Assembly (NCBI GenBank): GCA_024291935.2
Contig: CM044321.1
Location: forward strand, 61,808,985 to 61,872,984
DNA: 64,000 nucleotides
DNA from: Okapia johnstoni
Taxonomy: Eukaryota > Chordata > Mammalia > Artiodactyla > Giraffidae
Direction: 5' to 3'
Shown: positions 1 through 12,258 of the stretch, piece after piece
Numbering within the stretch: the first letter of the stretch is position 1
Layout: every line of letters begins with the position of its first letter
Made by a program: the position numbers and the translations under genes
Notes under the pieces: generated by a model
The model's database searches: none
What the model saw: only the letters and a program-made list of their open reading frames with translations
Told to the model about the DNA's origin: nothing

Positions 1-128
1 TGGAGAAGGAAATAGCAACCCACTCCAGGAGTCTTGCCTGGAGAATCCCATGGACAGAGGAGCTTGGCAGGCTACAGTCCATGGGGTCTCAAGAGTCGGA
101 CACGACTTAGCAACTAAACCACCACCAA
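1..128 (+). mobile_element. Bov-tA SINE, 3' part, cut by window edge
   Basis: A non-autonomous ruminant SINE: a tRNA-derived head with Pol III A and B boxes, followed by a body copied from the BovB 3' end that BovB reverse transcriptase is thought to recognise. Only the BovB-derived body is inside the window, from the GGAGAAGGAAAT block through the GAGTCGGACACGAC block to an ACCACCACC tail. Confidence 0.95.
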
Positions 129-218
129 GATCACCACTGGCTCTTTGCTATCTTAATCCTTTGGGTTCATTCCCACTTGTTAGACTGCTGATGTACCAGA
201 CTTTGGCTCAAACTGATT

Positions 219-239
219 TCATCATCATCATCATCATCA
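219..239. repeat. (ATC)n microsatellite
   Basis: Seven consecutive TCA/ATC units read directly. A possible length polymorphism. Confidence 0.9.
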
Positions 240-273
240 AAATAATAGTTGCAATTTTATTGAGCACTTAGCA

Positions 274-482
274 GTGGTGGTTTACTCACTAAGTCATGTT
301 TGACTCTTGCGACCCCAAAGACTGTAGCCTGCCAGGCTCCTCTGTCCATGGGATTCTTCAAGTAAGAATACTGGACTGGATTGCCATTTCCTTCTCCAGG
401 GGATCTCCCTGACCCAGGAATCGAACCCAGGTCTCCTGCAATGCAAGCAGATTCTTTACCAACTGAGTTACAAAGGAAGCCC
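274..482 (-). mobile_element. Bov-tA SINE, full length
   Basis: Complete SINE on the minus strand, with body at left and tRNA-derived head at right. It is flanked by a 13-bp TSD, tgagca[c/a]ttagca, at 261-273 and 483-495 with one mismatch, which fixes both ends. Confidence 0.95.
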
Positions 483-517
483 TGAGCAATTAGCAAGAGA
501 TCAAAAATAGTAGGTAC

Positions 518-717
518 GGGATTTCCCTGGTGGTCCAGTGGCTAAGGCTCCACCCTCCAATGCAAACGACTGGGGTTCAATCCTTGGTCAGGAACTGATT
601 CCACATGCCACACATAAAAAGATTCCATGTGCCTCGGTGAAGATCCTGAGTGTTGCAACTAAGACCTGGCACAGCCTGGATGCTGAACCCGGCATTAAAA
701 AAAAAAAAGAAAAAAAG
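518..717 (+). mobile_element. CHR-2-type SINE
   Basis: Cetartiodactyl tRNA-derived SINE. The head has the GGTCCAGTGG A-box-like block and GGTTCAATCC as B box, followed by the GATTCCACATGCC body, and it ends in an interrupted A-rich tail at about 696-717. No clear TSD was found. Confidence 0.85.
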
Positions 718-996
718 TGGTAAAATGATTTTTATTCTGATGTTTCAGGCTTGTGTTAGGATACCTTTACTAAGATACATTATAGTGGATAGGACTAAGC
801 TCATGGTTGTGAATTGGCCTGCTGAATGTCATGTGGCTGCAAGTGCTGAGGCTGAGATCTGAGCTCAGTTCTGGTAGAATGCAGAGGCCATGTGCTTGGT
901 CAAGGTGCTACAGTCTCCAATCTTGCCCTGTTACCTACTCTTCATGACTCTATCCATGTATAGGACCATGTTCATGCTCTGTTATGGTAGGCAGGG

Positions 997-1199
997 GACG
1001 TCCCTGGTGGCTCAGATGGTAAAGAATCTGCCTGCAATGCAGGATCCCTAGGTTGGGAACCTGGGTTCCCTGGAGAAGGGACTGGCAACCCACTCCACTA
1101 TTCTTGCCTAAAGAATTCCATGGACAGAGCACCCTGGTGGGCTACAGTCCATGGGGTCTCAAAGAGTCAGATACGACTGAGAGACTAACACTTTCACTT
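997..1199 (+). mobile_element. Bov-tA SINE
   Basis: Nearly complete. The B-box region is degraded (gggaacctgggttccc in place of GGTTCGATCCC), so this copy probably cannot be transcribed by Pol III. It ends in the typical gagactaacactttcactt tail. Confidence 0.93.
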
Positions 1200-1545
1200 C
1201 ATGGAAGGCAGAATAGCGAATGCCCCAAAATGTCCATATCGAAACCCCCAAAATCTGTGACTATAACACGTTACCTGGCAAAAGGGAATTAAGGTTGTAG
1301 ATGAAAATAACGTTATTGATCAACTGACCCTGAGATATTGAGATTATCCTGGATTATCAGGGTGGGTTAGATGTAATCACAAGTGAAAGGGAGAAAGAAG
1401 ATGTGATGAAGAAGTAGCTTAGAATAACTCAATGTAAGAAAAGAAGTGGTTCTATGTCCATCAGAAAACCTATACCTGCTTTGGCTACCCTGAAGAGGTG
1501 CACATGCCCTCGAGAGGTAGGAGATAGAGGAGAAAGAATATGTAT
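1200..1545 (+). mobile_element. MaLR/MLT1-like LTR, 5' part
   Basis: Resembles the start of an ERVL-MaLR LTR: the ggaaggcagaata opening, the gattatcctggattatc block and the atgtaatcacaag block occur in the order I remember. It loses similarity after about 1420 and stops before the Bov-tA at 1565. Family assigned from memory. Confidence 0.6.
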
Positions 1546-1564
1546 AAAAAGCCAAAAGAATGCT

Positions 1565-1746
1565 AGGGGTTTCCTGGTGGCTCAGAAGGTAAACAATCTC
1601 CCTGCAGTGCAGGAGACTTGGAACATGGCAAACCCACTCCAGTATTCTTGCCTGGAGAATCCCATGCACAGAGGATCCTGGCGGGCTACAGTCTATGGGG
1701 TCGCCAAGAGTCAGACATGACTGAATGACTGAACAACAGCAACAAC
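1565..1746 (+). mobile_element. Bov-tA SINE with internal deletion
   Basis: Head and body are present, but about 40 bp around the B box and the start of the BovB-derived body are missing: the text runs from gcaggagacttgg straight to aacatggcaaaccc. It ends in an aacaacagcaacaac tail. A dead copy. Confidence 0.92.
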
Positions 1747-2283
1747 TAATTGAAGGGCTAACTGACAGTTGAAAGGGAAAGCAAATGGCTTTTGATAGAG
1801 GTTTGTGAGGTAGAAGTCATAGAAATTTGGTGATATAGAGAAATTGAGAAGAGAGAAGTTGAAGAACCCCCAGCGTGGCTGGAGATGCTGTTATCTGTCA
1901 ATAGGAAATTCTGGGAGAGGTAGCAGATTCCCAGTGGGGTCTGGTCTCCCCAGAGATGGTGAGCTCTGAGCAGGCAGGGTCAGGCTAGAATCCCATTACA
2001 TTTAAGGAGACACCTGGCTTGCGCACCAAGCCCACACTGTCCTTTGTCTTAGTGGCGTCAGGGCGCAGAATGTATTCAAGTATTTGGTGTATCTTTCACC
2101 ATAGGACCTTGAGAGATTCTCTTAATAACTTTGTGTCTTAGTTCTTCTGCCTTTGGTAGCATAATGATGTTCTTGGATGAAGATTTATGAGCTAAGACTT
2201 ACAAAGGTCTTTGAAAATATCAGCTGAAGGCTCAGCATAAATTACTTTATTAAGTATTAATGAATGCTTCCAGTTTGCAGGTT
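1747..2283. other. Unassigned stretch
   Basis: I recognise no repeat, exon or RNA gene here. Stop codons are frequent in all frames. Confidence 0.5.
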
Positions 2284-2291
2284 AGCCTGAA

Positions 2292-2516
2292 GACAAAGAA
2301 AACAATGAAAGCGTTAGTCATTTCAGTCATGTCCAACTCTTTGAGATCCCATGGACTGTAGCCCACCAGGCCCCTCTGTCCATAGAATTCTCCAGGCAAG
2401 AATACTGGAGCGGGTGGCCATTCCCTTCTCCAGGGGATCTTCCCAACCCAAGAACAGAACCCAGGTCTCCTACGTTGCAGGCAGATTCTTTACTATCTGA
2501 GCCATCAGGAAAGCTC
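2292..2516 (-). mobile_element. Bov-tA SINE
   Basis: Complete minus-strand copy. The octamer agcctgaa at 2284-2291 recurs at 2517-2524 and is the likely TSD. An A-rich tail, read on the minus strand as T-rich, is mixed with gaaag units at the left end. Confidence 0.92.
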
Positions 2517-2524
2517 AGCCTGAA

Positions 2525-3270
2525 CATTAAGAGGTTTAAAACAAAAAATGTTCTTTGAAAAGCAATCTTCCTCATGTAGTTTTTTTGGACTGATTGGTGG
2601 GTAAGGAGATTATGAGAGGAAGAAAAGAAATTTAAGAGGAAAGGAACTTTGGTGGAAATGCTACAGGAGTGGGTGTCTCTTTGGGTGTGGGTTGTAGACA
2701 GTCAGTGTTAACGTGATGCAAAGATATCATCTGGGCTTGTTCTAGGGAAGCAGGGTTTAATTCATCACCATTAAAATGATTTATGGTTTCTGCGGGATCT
2801 TGTCTATGTACTTCAAAGGGATAAGGCAGGACCTTAGGACGATAAGCTAGTCAAACCCAGGCTTTCAGTACCTCTCAGGGGGGCTCCATCTGCTCTGCCA
2901 GGGCTGGGGTGTTGGGTAGTCACCAGAACACACTGCTAACTGTTTCAGGAAATAGAAATACATAAGCCTAGGCCGCTGGAAGTGGCAAGCAATGGGGCTT
3001 CTTTTGAAAATGATGTCAGAAGTAGATCAGTGAATCATCAAAGAATGGTACACACAAGTGTTGAAAATGGAGAGCCTGTAAGCCAAGGACTGGGACATTT
3101 TCACCTTGAGCTGTTTAAACCTGCATGCCACTGGGGCTTCATTTCTCTGTCATCAGTAACTCTAACAAAGATTAGATCTGGTCCCCAGGCTTTTCAGTCT
3201 TTTTCCTTCATCTAGTGATAGCTTTTTGTGTTTTACAAGTAAGAACGACTTTCCGATACTACCAACAAGT
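2525..3270. other. Unassigned stretch
   Basis: No repeat or exon recognised. The 77-codon frame at 2982-3215 has no recognisable domain and no splice context. Confidence 0.5.
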
Positions 3271-3282
3271 GTTTTGAAGGAT

Positions 3283-3489
3283 TGTTGTCTAGTCACTATG
3301 TCGTGTCTGACTCTTCCGCGACCCCTGAGACTGTAGCCCGCCAGGCTCCTCTGTCCATAGGATTTTCCAAACAAGAATACTGGAATGGGTTGCCATTTTA
3401 TTCTCCAAGGAATCCTCTCAACCTAAGGATTGAACCGGGGTCTCCTGCACAACAGGTGGATTCTTTACCATTGAGCCACCAGGGAAGCC
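3283..3489 (-). mobile_element. Bov-tA SINE with exact TSD
   Basis: Complete copy flanked by the perfect 12-bp duplication gttttgaaggat at 3271-3282 and 3490-3501. The TSD is intact although the body has several CpG-type and other substitutions. Confidence 0.96.
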
Positions 3490-3501
3490 GTTTTGAAGGA
3501 T

Positions 3502-4295
3502 ACACAATATCAAATGTATACCGACCTGGATTTAGCAGCGCTGTAAGAAAGTTCATTCTGTGAGATCACGCCAGGCCCAGTGAGTCCCCACAGAGATCAG
3601 TTCAAAAGGACTGTTCACGCTGTCGTGAGGATAACAGGCTCAGCCCTCAGGGTAAAGGGAAAGTGGCAATTGAAGGACACAGCAGGCTGTCGAGATTGCT
3701 CCAAATACAGGTCAGTCTATGTAGGGCACCAGGACAGTGAGGTTTTTTTGCCTTGCCCACCATATAATTCTTTCCAAACAGCAGTGCTGATGTTAAAACA
3801 GGTGAGACAATGTAGATCAGGGTCTTTGTGATTTATTTTTGTACTAACATCCAGAGTCAGTAGAAAATGTAATGTCAGCAACACCCAGAAGCCGTCTCCA
3901 CAAGGTCTAACTGACCCACACAGTTCTCCCAGAACATACTAACCTGATTCTTCTTTCTACAGACAACCTTTAATTTCCTTCTATCTAGTGAGCTTCCAGA
4001 ATGGGACTCCAAATTTCAAGGGTACAGACAAAAATTTTTAGCACTTGTATTTATTTTTTAGCTGATTATTTTTTAAAATTTTCTTTTACAGAGCCTTTAC
4101 AAAGCACTGAAATAGATAGCATAGCAGTATATACATATTGCTTATTAATAAATATCCATTAACTGGGATGTGTGAGCTAAATTCTTTTAACTGATAGTGA
4201 TGCGTGATCAAAAGTTGAAAAACTATGGCTTTCAGCAATCAACTCAACATGTAGTCATAGTTTCTAATTTCTCAGAGCAGCATAATTTGTTTAAA
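3502..4295. other. Unassigned stretch
   Basis: No known repeat. An 83-codon frame at 3580-3831 and an acceptor-like ttctttctacag near 3951-3962 are present, but no frame continues with coding character, so I do not call an exon. Confidence 0.45.
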
Positions 4296-4500
4296 CTTTA
4301 AGCTTTTGATTTGTATTGGAGGATATCCAATTAACAGTGTTGTGGTTGTTTCAGGTGAACAGCAAAGGGACTCAGCCTTACATATACGTGGATCCATTCT
4401 CTCCCAAACCCCCTCTCCCATCCAGGCTGGCACATAACATTGAATAGAGTTAAACGTGTTATACAACAGGTCTTTGTTGATTATCCATTTTGAATATAGC
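4296..4500 (-). mobile_element. Ruminant L1, 3' UTR end
   Basis: Antisense copy of the bovid L1 3' untranslated end. It has the caggtgaacagcaaaggg block, the ggctggcacataac block and the aggtcnttgttgattatcc block in order. It is 5'-truncated and non-coding. Confidence 0.85.
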
Positions 4501-5511
4501 AGTGTGTACAGGATAATTTATTTTTAATTTGGAAAAAAAGGTAATATGATCACGTTTTTTTCTACCTAATGACTGAAAAAATGTAACGAATAAAAAGTTA
4601 TGAATTTAGTAATGCTTTAAACTTACAATATATTTTTAATCACAGTAGCCCATATATATTTGGATAGTAATTATATCTGTGTGTAAAGTGTACATTTTGT
4701 ATGTATCATATTTTTAGATCCTTTGCAGTTACCTTATGAACTCCCTAGTGGCCATGTAGCAATGGTTGAGAAGGACTACCCTAGTGGTTTTTTTGTCTTA
4801 TAAGGTCTTAGGTTCTCAGCTTTAACTATACCTGGCAACTTATTTGTCTAAAAACAGGTAGAATAACTGTCTAAAATGAAGCGGTGAGAACTGAATCCCA
4901 TTAGAGAGCAAATATATGCTCAGAAATTTGTCTTTAGTAGACCAGTTATTAACCAAAAGATTTCTCTGTGACTTCTAAGTGTTACTCCTTCAGAAGGTGA
5001 ACAGTGCATTATAACTGGCTGAAGTGCAGGGCAATCATGTCTATTGTGTCTTCTGGAATAGGAAAGTGCCTTTTAAATTCCATTCACTGAAAACACGTGC
5101 ATTAACTTTGTGCTGCTTTTCTTGTACAAATAATAGCACTGATCTCTCTGAGTTAACCTTTAGATTGATGACCTGTGACATTTATAATGAGAGTCATGTC
5201 CTTCCTCCTGATTAAGTGATGCTGAGAAAACCATGTCATCACCAGTGCTCCGCCTGGACAATGATTAAATAGAGTGAACTTGACAAACAGAGGTTTTCAT
5301 TTCATTTCCCAAGTCAAGGTGAGGAATTCAGATGAATACATGAATGAATCGCTGGCTCTTTCTGGTTGTCAAGATTTGAAAGTGATCATGTGTGTGGTTC
5401 ACTGGGAGTAGGTAGAGAGGATAGTAATATTTCTATTTTAATTTTTGCGTCCCTGTGGCTGGGTTTCTCAGTTTTTCCTGAAATTGATGGATGACACTTT
5501 TGTAACACTGT
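4501..5511. other. Unassigned AT-rich stretch
   Basis: Very AT-rich. No element recognised with confidence. It may include continuation of the adjacent L1 or another old LINE. Confidence 0.4.
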
Positions 5512-5523
5512 ATATACTAAGGA

Positions 5524-5802
5524 ATATTCAAACCAGTCACTTCTAAGGGAGATCAACTCTGAATATTTACTGCACGGACTGATGCTGAAGCTGAAGCTGC
5601 AGTACTTTGGTCACCTGATGCAAAGACTCATTGGATAAGACCCTGACACTGGGTAAGATTAAAGGCGAAATGAGAAGGAGGCAGCCGAGGATGAGATTAT
5701 TAGATAGCATCGCTGATTCTATGGGCATGAATTTGAGCAAACTCTGGGAGATAGTGAAGGACAGGTGAGACTGACATGACCGAGTGACTAAAGAACAAAC
5801 AA
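5524..5802 (+). mobile_element. BovB LINE, 3' fragment with TSD
   Basis: A 279-bp 5'-truncated BovB (RTE clade LINE). It begins in the region encoding the end of the reverse-transcriptase ORF (aaccagtcacttctaaggg) and runs to the 3' end, which is degraded to a short A/C-rich tail. The perfect 12-bp TSD atatactaagga lies at 5512-5523 and 5803-5814. Confidence 0.92.
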
Positions 5803-6069
5803 ATATACTAAGGATTTGGAGCCTTCATTGTGGTCAGAGAAGGTCACTCAGTCTTTCTTGTCATCTCCTTCTTCAGAATTTAATTTAAGATACTGTCAAA
5901 GGGAAAATGTTTACAGTAAATGAGTCACCCTTCGCTGAAATCATTTTGGCAAGTGAACCAACAGTCCAAAACTACAACTGTTTACAGAAATGTATTCTTT
6001 CAATTCTTTCATATCCCCTGTGTGCCCATAAGCGTCCATCTGACTCTTAACTTCCCTAGTGCTTTCTAC

Positions 6070-6400
6070 CACACAGTGTTCAAAGGTCCTATTTCTTCTG
6101 CCTGGAAATCTGTCCCAGCTTCCGTCTCCAGCTAAACCTACTCACGTTGAAAGGATTAAATGGAACTTCCTTGGAAAAGTCTTTCAATCCCCATTTAAAT
6201 TAGGCTGTCCTGTTTTAATACCTCATTGCACACTATATTTTCCCTTCATGTTTCAATTTGTTGTACTTTTCTTACATATTTGGCAATTTATAATACTACA
6301 GCTATTTTTATTATCATTTCTCTCATGGAAGATACACAAGGATAGTGTTTACATCTATTATATCCACATTTGTATTCCAGAATGTTTTGTGGCCCAGAAA
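6070..6400 (+). mobile_element. L2 relic
   Basis: Old LINE-2 3' region, strongly diverged: the ctgcctggaaatct block, the ccttggaaaagtctttc block and the tcattgcacactatatt block occur in the expected order. Assigned from memory. Confidence 0.5.
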
Positions 6401-7906
6401 AGGGAGCCGAAGATATATTGTTGATTGATAGATACTTTCCTACATAACCTTAATAACATATTTTAAAACACCGGAACTGAAATAGATAAAACCATCCTTA
6501 ATAGCTTTATTTGAAGTTACTACTCACTGTTTTTCTCAAAGACAAACTAAAAGCTTTCCATTATTTCAAAATATTTGGGTTATTGAAATAGCTTTCTCAA
6601 GGCTGAAGCAGTTTGGTACACGATGGTCTGGTTTGCTAATGAGGTATCTATTTACTTCCAAGCTGATGCTTTTAAAATGTCCACTAAAGGGTTAATAAGC
6701 ATAAAGGCCAATTGGAGTTCACATCCTCGGTTCCAGAAAGAAAACACTTTAGAATTGGATACCTTAAGATTAGAGGTTAAACCATAATAAAAACCAAGGC
6801 TGAGGTGGTTACAGTATATCAGTAGCCTTTCCCCTAACATTCTATTAAAAAAAAAAACAACTGGAGTCCAAAAGTTCTTTTTAACAGTTTAAATAAAAAA
6901 CCAAAAGCATCAAATGTGTGTCCTCAGTAAGACTGCACAGGACAACTGACATGTCATATTCTTTCCATCTTGATTAGAATTAGATTAATCAAACATGATT
7001 ACTCATGCTGATCAGTTACTTTTTTTGGCTGAGAGCAGATGTTACATCAAATCAACAAAAAGTAGAAATTTATTTATTACCTTATAAGTGTAGTTTGTTT
7101 GCTAGACAGTATCTCTCAAATATGTAAGGACTAGTGGGAAAATAGTATGAAAGGAATCCCTGATGGTAAAGAATTTGGGAACCTTATAATCAACAGTTTT
7201 GAGGAGAGGGACGGACGTCCAGCTGTGCCAAATAACATGGCAATTTTCTTGCTGGAGAGCAGCATAAATTAGGAAATAAATGATGAAAATCAGCACTTAC
7301 AGTTGGCCTATTAAAAAGTCTTAATTACTAACAGTTCCTGGGGAGGTCCTAAGGGTATGACATATGTTCCATAGAAATACAAATTAAGAACTTCCAGGCA
7401 GCCTCGGAAATTAATTATTTTCCCTAATTCCTAGCAAATACTCTTGCTCTCTGCTTTACAGAAAAATTAGGTATCATTAAGGAGGAACTTTCTTAGCTTC
7501 CTTGCACCCTGTCTGCAGGCTGACTTGCTTCTAGCTGGAGGGGAAGAGCTTCCCCTCCATTGTCTGAGGCTGATCCACTGTCTAATCTCTGGATTCCATT
7601 CCCCTGCCCATCTCAGAATTATCCTTCTTTTTTCTCTATCTTCAGCCTTCATTCTCTAGCTGTCTGGCATTCTGAGCTCACCAACTTTTTCCACCAGCAT
7701 TTAAACATAGTCAAATTGCTCAGATTTTAAAAAGATAAACACACAGAAAAATGCTTTGATCTCACAATATCTTCCAGATACTGTTCTTTCTTTTCTCCAA
7801 CTGAAAGATTTCTCTACACTTTTCATCTTTACCGCAGCACTATTTACTACTCCTCCACACATCTGCTATCTGGACTCAAATACCTGCCCTTCTCTAGGAA
7901 CAGGGC
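6401..7906. other. Unassigned stretch
   Basis: 1.5 kb with no element or exon I can name. A run of A at 6847-6857 and several short frames without domain character. Confidence 0.45.
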
Positions 7907-8117
7907 TTCCCTGGTAGATCAGTGGTAAAGAATCTGCCTGCTAATGCAGGAGATGCAGGTTCGATCCCTGGAAGGGCCCCTGGAGAAAGACGTGGCGATC
8001 CACTTCAGTATGCCTGCCTGGAGAATCCCATGGACAGAGGAGCCTGGCGGGCTTTAGTCCACGGGGTCGCAAAGAGTCGGACACGACTGAGCGACTAAGC
8101 ACAGCACAGCACAGCTG
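7907..8117 (+). mobile_element. Bov-tA SINE with (AGCAC)n tail
   Basis: Complete and well preserved. B box ggttcgatccc and the gagtcggacacgactgagcg block are intact. The 3' tail is a short pentamer repeat, gcacagcacagcacagc, instead of poly(A). A short TSD candidate taggaa flanks it. Confidence 0.94.
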
Positions 8118-9255
8118 TAGGAATGAGTCTTGCCTAAGTCACCAGAGAATTTAATGTACATTTCTTGGTCCTTCTCTTACTTGGTGGAGAGCAAGGTTAT
8201 CATTTTCAATGACAGGAGACATATTAGTATACTTACGGCCACAGAAGGAGTCGTGGAGAAGAAGAAAAGGAAAATGCGATAGATATTTCATGAATAGAGT
8301 AGTATCCTGGAATAAGAAGCAGTGTGTGAGATCAAGAAGCTGCTAAGACGTTGAGTGTGTTCATGAGAAAAACAGTGCTCTCCTCAAAAATAAGAACAGA
8401 GCAAGAAAATGTAAGTAAAGATGCCCATAAATTTTGAGCTGGAAGTGCAGAGATGCTAAGGTCTTGATATATGCTCTCAATTATTCACAATAAGGACAGA
8501 TCGTCTACTGAGAATGAGGAATGTGGAGCTGGGGCCACAGTCTCAGAGGGGGGTGGGAGAAGCGTAGCATATCGTCGGGGCAAACCCTAGGCAGGCTGAG
8601 AGTTCTACATGGTTGCTGGCATTTCTACTGGAGCCAAGATCCAAATGTGGAAAAAGAGGACACAGAACTGTCTCAACTGGAGTCTCACTCACTTCAATTA
8701 TTTAGGAATGAAAAGCATGCGTTGCCCTGTGAGTGTTGATCTCCCAAGAAAAGTTGGATTCCAAAAAGGTGTTTATCCAAGGAAATATTTACTCAGCCAA
8801 GAAATACTAGTACGTTAAAAGAATTCTAGTAATTTAGGCTAACATCCACCAATGCTAATAACAAAAAAGAACGCTGATTGCTGAGTGCTTGCAAAGTAAT
8901 TAATGAGCTCAACAGAGTTCCTTTTTAAGATCCAAAGGATGCCAGTATGGAAAAGACTAAAGGCACTGATGAAAATGTGGTTTCTGTTAAATAGGTTATG
9001 GAAGAAGCCCAAAAATATTGAAGTGGTAAACATTTCAAAGAAAAACAGTGGAGGGAGTCCAAATTCCCAGTGATTCCACCGGAGTAAGTCCAGCAAGACC
9101 CGTGTGAGGTTTAACCCCTCATGTCCTAAAGTAAGTCACCAGGATACAACAACAACAAAAAGGTCGGCATGTTTTAATTAAGTTAGAAAAAGAACTCCTT
9201 AAAACTGGGTTAAATGAGTGTTAATTTCCTGAAGCGAAATCACTCTCAGTGAAAC
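8118..9255. other. Unassigned stretch
   Basis: No known repeat or exon recognised. The two overlapping short frames at 8521-8818 lie in different phases and have no recognisable domain. Confidence 0.45.
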
Positions 9256-9492
9256 CAGGGATTGTCCAACTATTGCCAGTGGGCCAGTTTCAGCTTTCTG
9301 CTTTCTATCTTCCTTCCTCCTTCTTTCTTTCTTGCTCTTTTTTTTCAATGGGGCACAGATTAAAAATGTCTTCTAATGGTTTCATTTAGAATGGTTACAT
9401 AATTACCTTCATAAAAACCTTTGATTTTGCCTCTTGCAAAGCCTAAAATATTTACTACTTTGCCATTTACAGAAAAAGTTTGCCAACCCCTG
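9256..9492. mobile_element. hAT-Charlie-like non-autonomous DNA element
   Basis: Ends form an imperfect terminal inverted repeat: left cagggattgtccaact, right (reverse complement) caggggttggcaaact. The right half resembles the mammalian hAT element that carries the block ctgtaaatggcaaagtagt and a ttaggctttgc motif, read on the minus strand. No 8-bp target duplication could be confirmed. Too short to encode transposase. Confidence 0.6.
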
Positions 9493-9716
9493 AACTAAAT
9501 CTGGGAAAATAAGAAATGAGCCTCGAGAGGGAAGATGTAATGGAATATGATGCCCATACTGTTAATATGCTCACACTAGTCTATTTGCACTAGTTTCCCC
9601 ACAGTTGTGAGGAATTTGCCCTGCATTTTATCACTTATCACTTGATTTTTAGAAAATCAAACCTATGCGTTTATTAAGTGAAAAGGTTGATTTTATGATA
9701 TTTAAGGACTCTTCCA

Positions 9717-9930
9717 GCTTCCCTGGTGGCTCAGTGGTAAAGAATCTGCCTGCAATGCAGAAGATACGGGTTTGATTCCTGAGTGAGAAAGATCCCCTGG
9801 AGAAGGAAATGGCAACCCACTCCAGTATTCTTGCCTCGGGAATCCCATGGACAGAGGAGCCTGGCGGGTTACAGTCCATGGGGTTGCAAAAGAGTCGGAC
9901 ACAACTTAGCAACTGAACTATAGCAAGCAG
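9717..9930 (+). mobile_element. Bov-tA SINE
   Basis: Complete copy with tRNA-derived head, BovB-derived body and a short aactgaactatagc tail. No convincing TSD. Confidence 0.94.
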
Positions 9931-10138
9931 CTCCATTACACAATGATCCTAGGAAATGCATGCCATGTGGCAGCTCTGAATATATTAGATTTTTTTTTTC
10001 TTTTAAGGAACCAAATTTAGCTTTTCTACAAAAGAGAACTGAAACAAAATGGAGACAATTTCTATTTTGTCTACTGGTTTGAGGGTTCTCCTCCTTTGGG
10101 AAACTTCCTTTGATGAACACCAGGCATATTCTGGGTAC

Positions 10139-10312
10139 TGTGTGCTCACAACTCTAGAGGGAAGGTATTATTATTATGTTCATTTATAGATGAGAAAACT
10201 GAGAGGTTGATGGTTCAGAAATTCACCTAAAGTGATAGTAAGCTAGGAATAGAACTGGGATTGAGCCCAAGAAGTCTGACTCAGGAGCCTATGTTCTTTC
10301 TTCCATGTTTTA
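10139..10312 (+). mobile_element. MIR SINE relic
   Basis: Old mammalian SINE. The core block tttatagatgagaaaactgag is followed by the attcacctaaagtga, gctaggaatagaactggga and gtctgactcaggagcc blocks, all in consensus order. Confidence 0.8.
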
Positions 10313-10749
10313 TTGCATTTTTATTTAATTTGATGCCTTTAAAATAGATATTATATTTACATAAAGAAGCGAAACAAAAGTTACTCTCAGTAAAAGTTAT
10401 CTACTGAGAATATGGTTTTCACCCTCTTCTCTCCTCCCTATTAAAACACCTTTTTAGATTTTAAAATTTACCCTTCCAAAGTTCCTTTATGCGAATATGA
10501 ATATTTTCATTCCTCTTAGTCTCTGCCATGGAGGTAACACCTCAAATACACTGTTCTATTTACTTTGAAAAAAAAGTCATGATTTTAAACATACACTGTT
10601 CAGTGTTTACTCTGAAGAATTTCAAAACAGTGGGGAAAAAAAAACCCAAAAGGTGTATTATTACAAGGAACACTAACATGTGCTTCACTTAAAGTTTCTG
10701 ATTTTTAACATTTTGCCGCCTTTACATTTTTCTCTCTATTCACCTTTAT

Positions 10750-12095
10750 TTGTTTTACTGAACCCTTTCAGAATGAGGTGTAAATATAATCCTTAAATAC
10801 TTCAGTGTGTAACTTCTAAGTAACCAAAATGTCATGTTTACACTTTGCAAACTTAACACTGATTCAATAACATCTAATATACGATTCATAGACAAATCTC
10901 CCCAGTTCTGCCAACAATGTCCTCTGTAACTGTGTACTTTTTTTCTAATTCAGAAAATTACAAATTGTGTTTAATTTTCATGTCTCTTAAATGTACTTTT
11001 GTCTGGAAAACTTCCCACAACTTTTCTTACAGGTAACAATATTAACATTTTTGCAACCTCCATGCAGTTGTTTGGTAGAGAGTCTCTCACTCTGGGTTTG
11101 TCTGATTGTGTTCTACTTGTATTTACATTGAGGACACTCTTCGGGCAAGACTTCTGCGTGGGTGGTGATATGCTCTTTCTATTGTATTGCCTCAGGAAGC
11201 ACTGAGTTTTTCAGCCTTTTCCTTTATTGATGGCACTACATTTGATTACTTGGTTGAGATTTGTCCACCAATTCTCCCCATTGTTTAGGAAACTTTTCCC
11301 TGTGTAACATTTATCTTAAGGTTCTTGTAACCATCCTGTTTTTCACAAGCTTTCATCCAACAATTCTTACTATCGATGGATGATCCTTGTCTGAATCAAT
11401 TATTGTATTGGAGTCACAAAATGGTATTAATACTTTTTCAATTCCACCATTCCTTCTACATTTATTAGCTGAAATTCTCAGTAAGAGGCACTTGCTCTTG
11501 CATACACACTTTTTAATGTAGTGTCATTTTTGTCTGCTGGATGATATTTACCTTTAGCCCTCTCTAGTATAGTCTAATACCATCCTTATCCTTTTTGATG
11601 CTCAAAACTTTGATGTTTCCAGTTTGGCCTGGTCCTGTATCTTTTCACCTGTTTCTGATTGTCTTCAAGTACTTTCTTGCTTTCAGGTAAAACTCCATGT
11701 TCCAGACTTACTTTAACTTTGCCTAAATGTCATGCTTTTTTCTTTTAAAATATATCTTGGAGATTTCCCAAATCAGTGAATGCATTGAGAACATCCTCAT
11801 GTTTTTTTTTTTTTAAACTGGTACCTAATATTTCATTCTATGGACATTTTTTATTAAACCATTAAGTCCTCTTGCTGGACATTCAGTTATTTCCAAAAAA
11901 TATCACGGTGCAAAATTTGGTACATATGTCTTTTCATACTTGTGAATTTGTAGAATGGGTTCCTGGAAGCAAGATTGCTGATTCGATGAAATGCATACAT
12001 ACTTACTTGCTGTTAAAGGGTGCCAGATTCCTCCTCTATGATCTGTACCATTCTGCACTTCCACTAACAGCTGATCCTTGGACTGCTGGTTAGCG
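10750..12095 (-). mobile_element. Old mammalian L1 (L1M-type), 3' UTR and ORF2 end
   Basis: Read on the plus strand, it matches my memory of antisense L1M 3' sequence: a ccaacaatgtcctct block, a ctgaatcaattattgta block, a ccattccttctacatttatt block, then at 11870-12090 antisense ORF2-end sequence (ttggtacatatgtcttttca and gattgctgattcgatgaaat). Degenerate with no open frame. Confidence 0.7.
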
Positions 12096-12099
12096 AGGT

Positions 12100-12258
12100 A
12101 TATCCTTTTTTTTAATTAAAAAAACTTCATGTTGCATTGGAGTATTGTTGATTAACAATGTTATATTAGCTTCAGGTGTACAGCAAATTAATTCAGTTAC
12201 ACATTTACAAGGATCTATTCTTTTTTCTAATTCTTTTCCCCTTTAGGTTATTACAGAA
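12100..12258 (-). mobile_element. Ruminant L1 3' end, antisense half of an inverted pair
   Basis: Starts with a T/A-rich tail (antisense poly(A)) and the aacaatgttatattagcttc, caggtgtacagc and taggttattacag blocks. Joins directly at about 12258 to sense-oriented L1 sequence. Confidence 0.8.

Noticed and set aside
3951..3962. Splice-acceptor-like ttctttctacag
   Set aside because: No open downstream frame of coding character and no paired donor; such motifs occur by chance.
7907..8117. tRNA gene from A- and B-box-like motifs
   Set aside because: The boxes belong to the tRNA-derived head of Bov-tA and cannot form a tRNA cloverleaf with an acceptor stem; the same holds for every SINE here.
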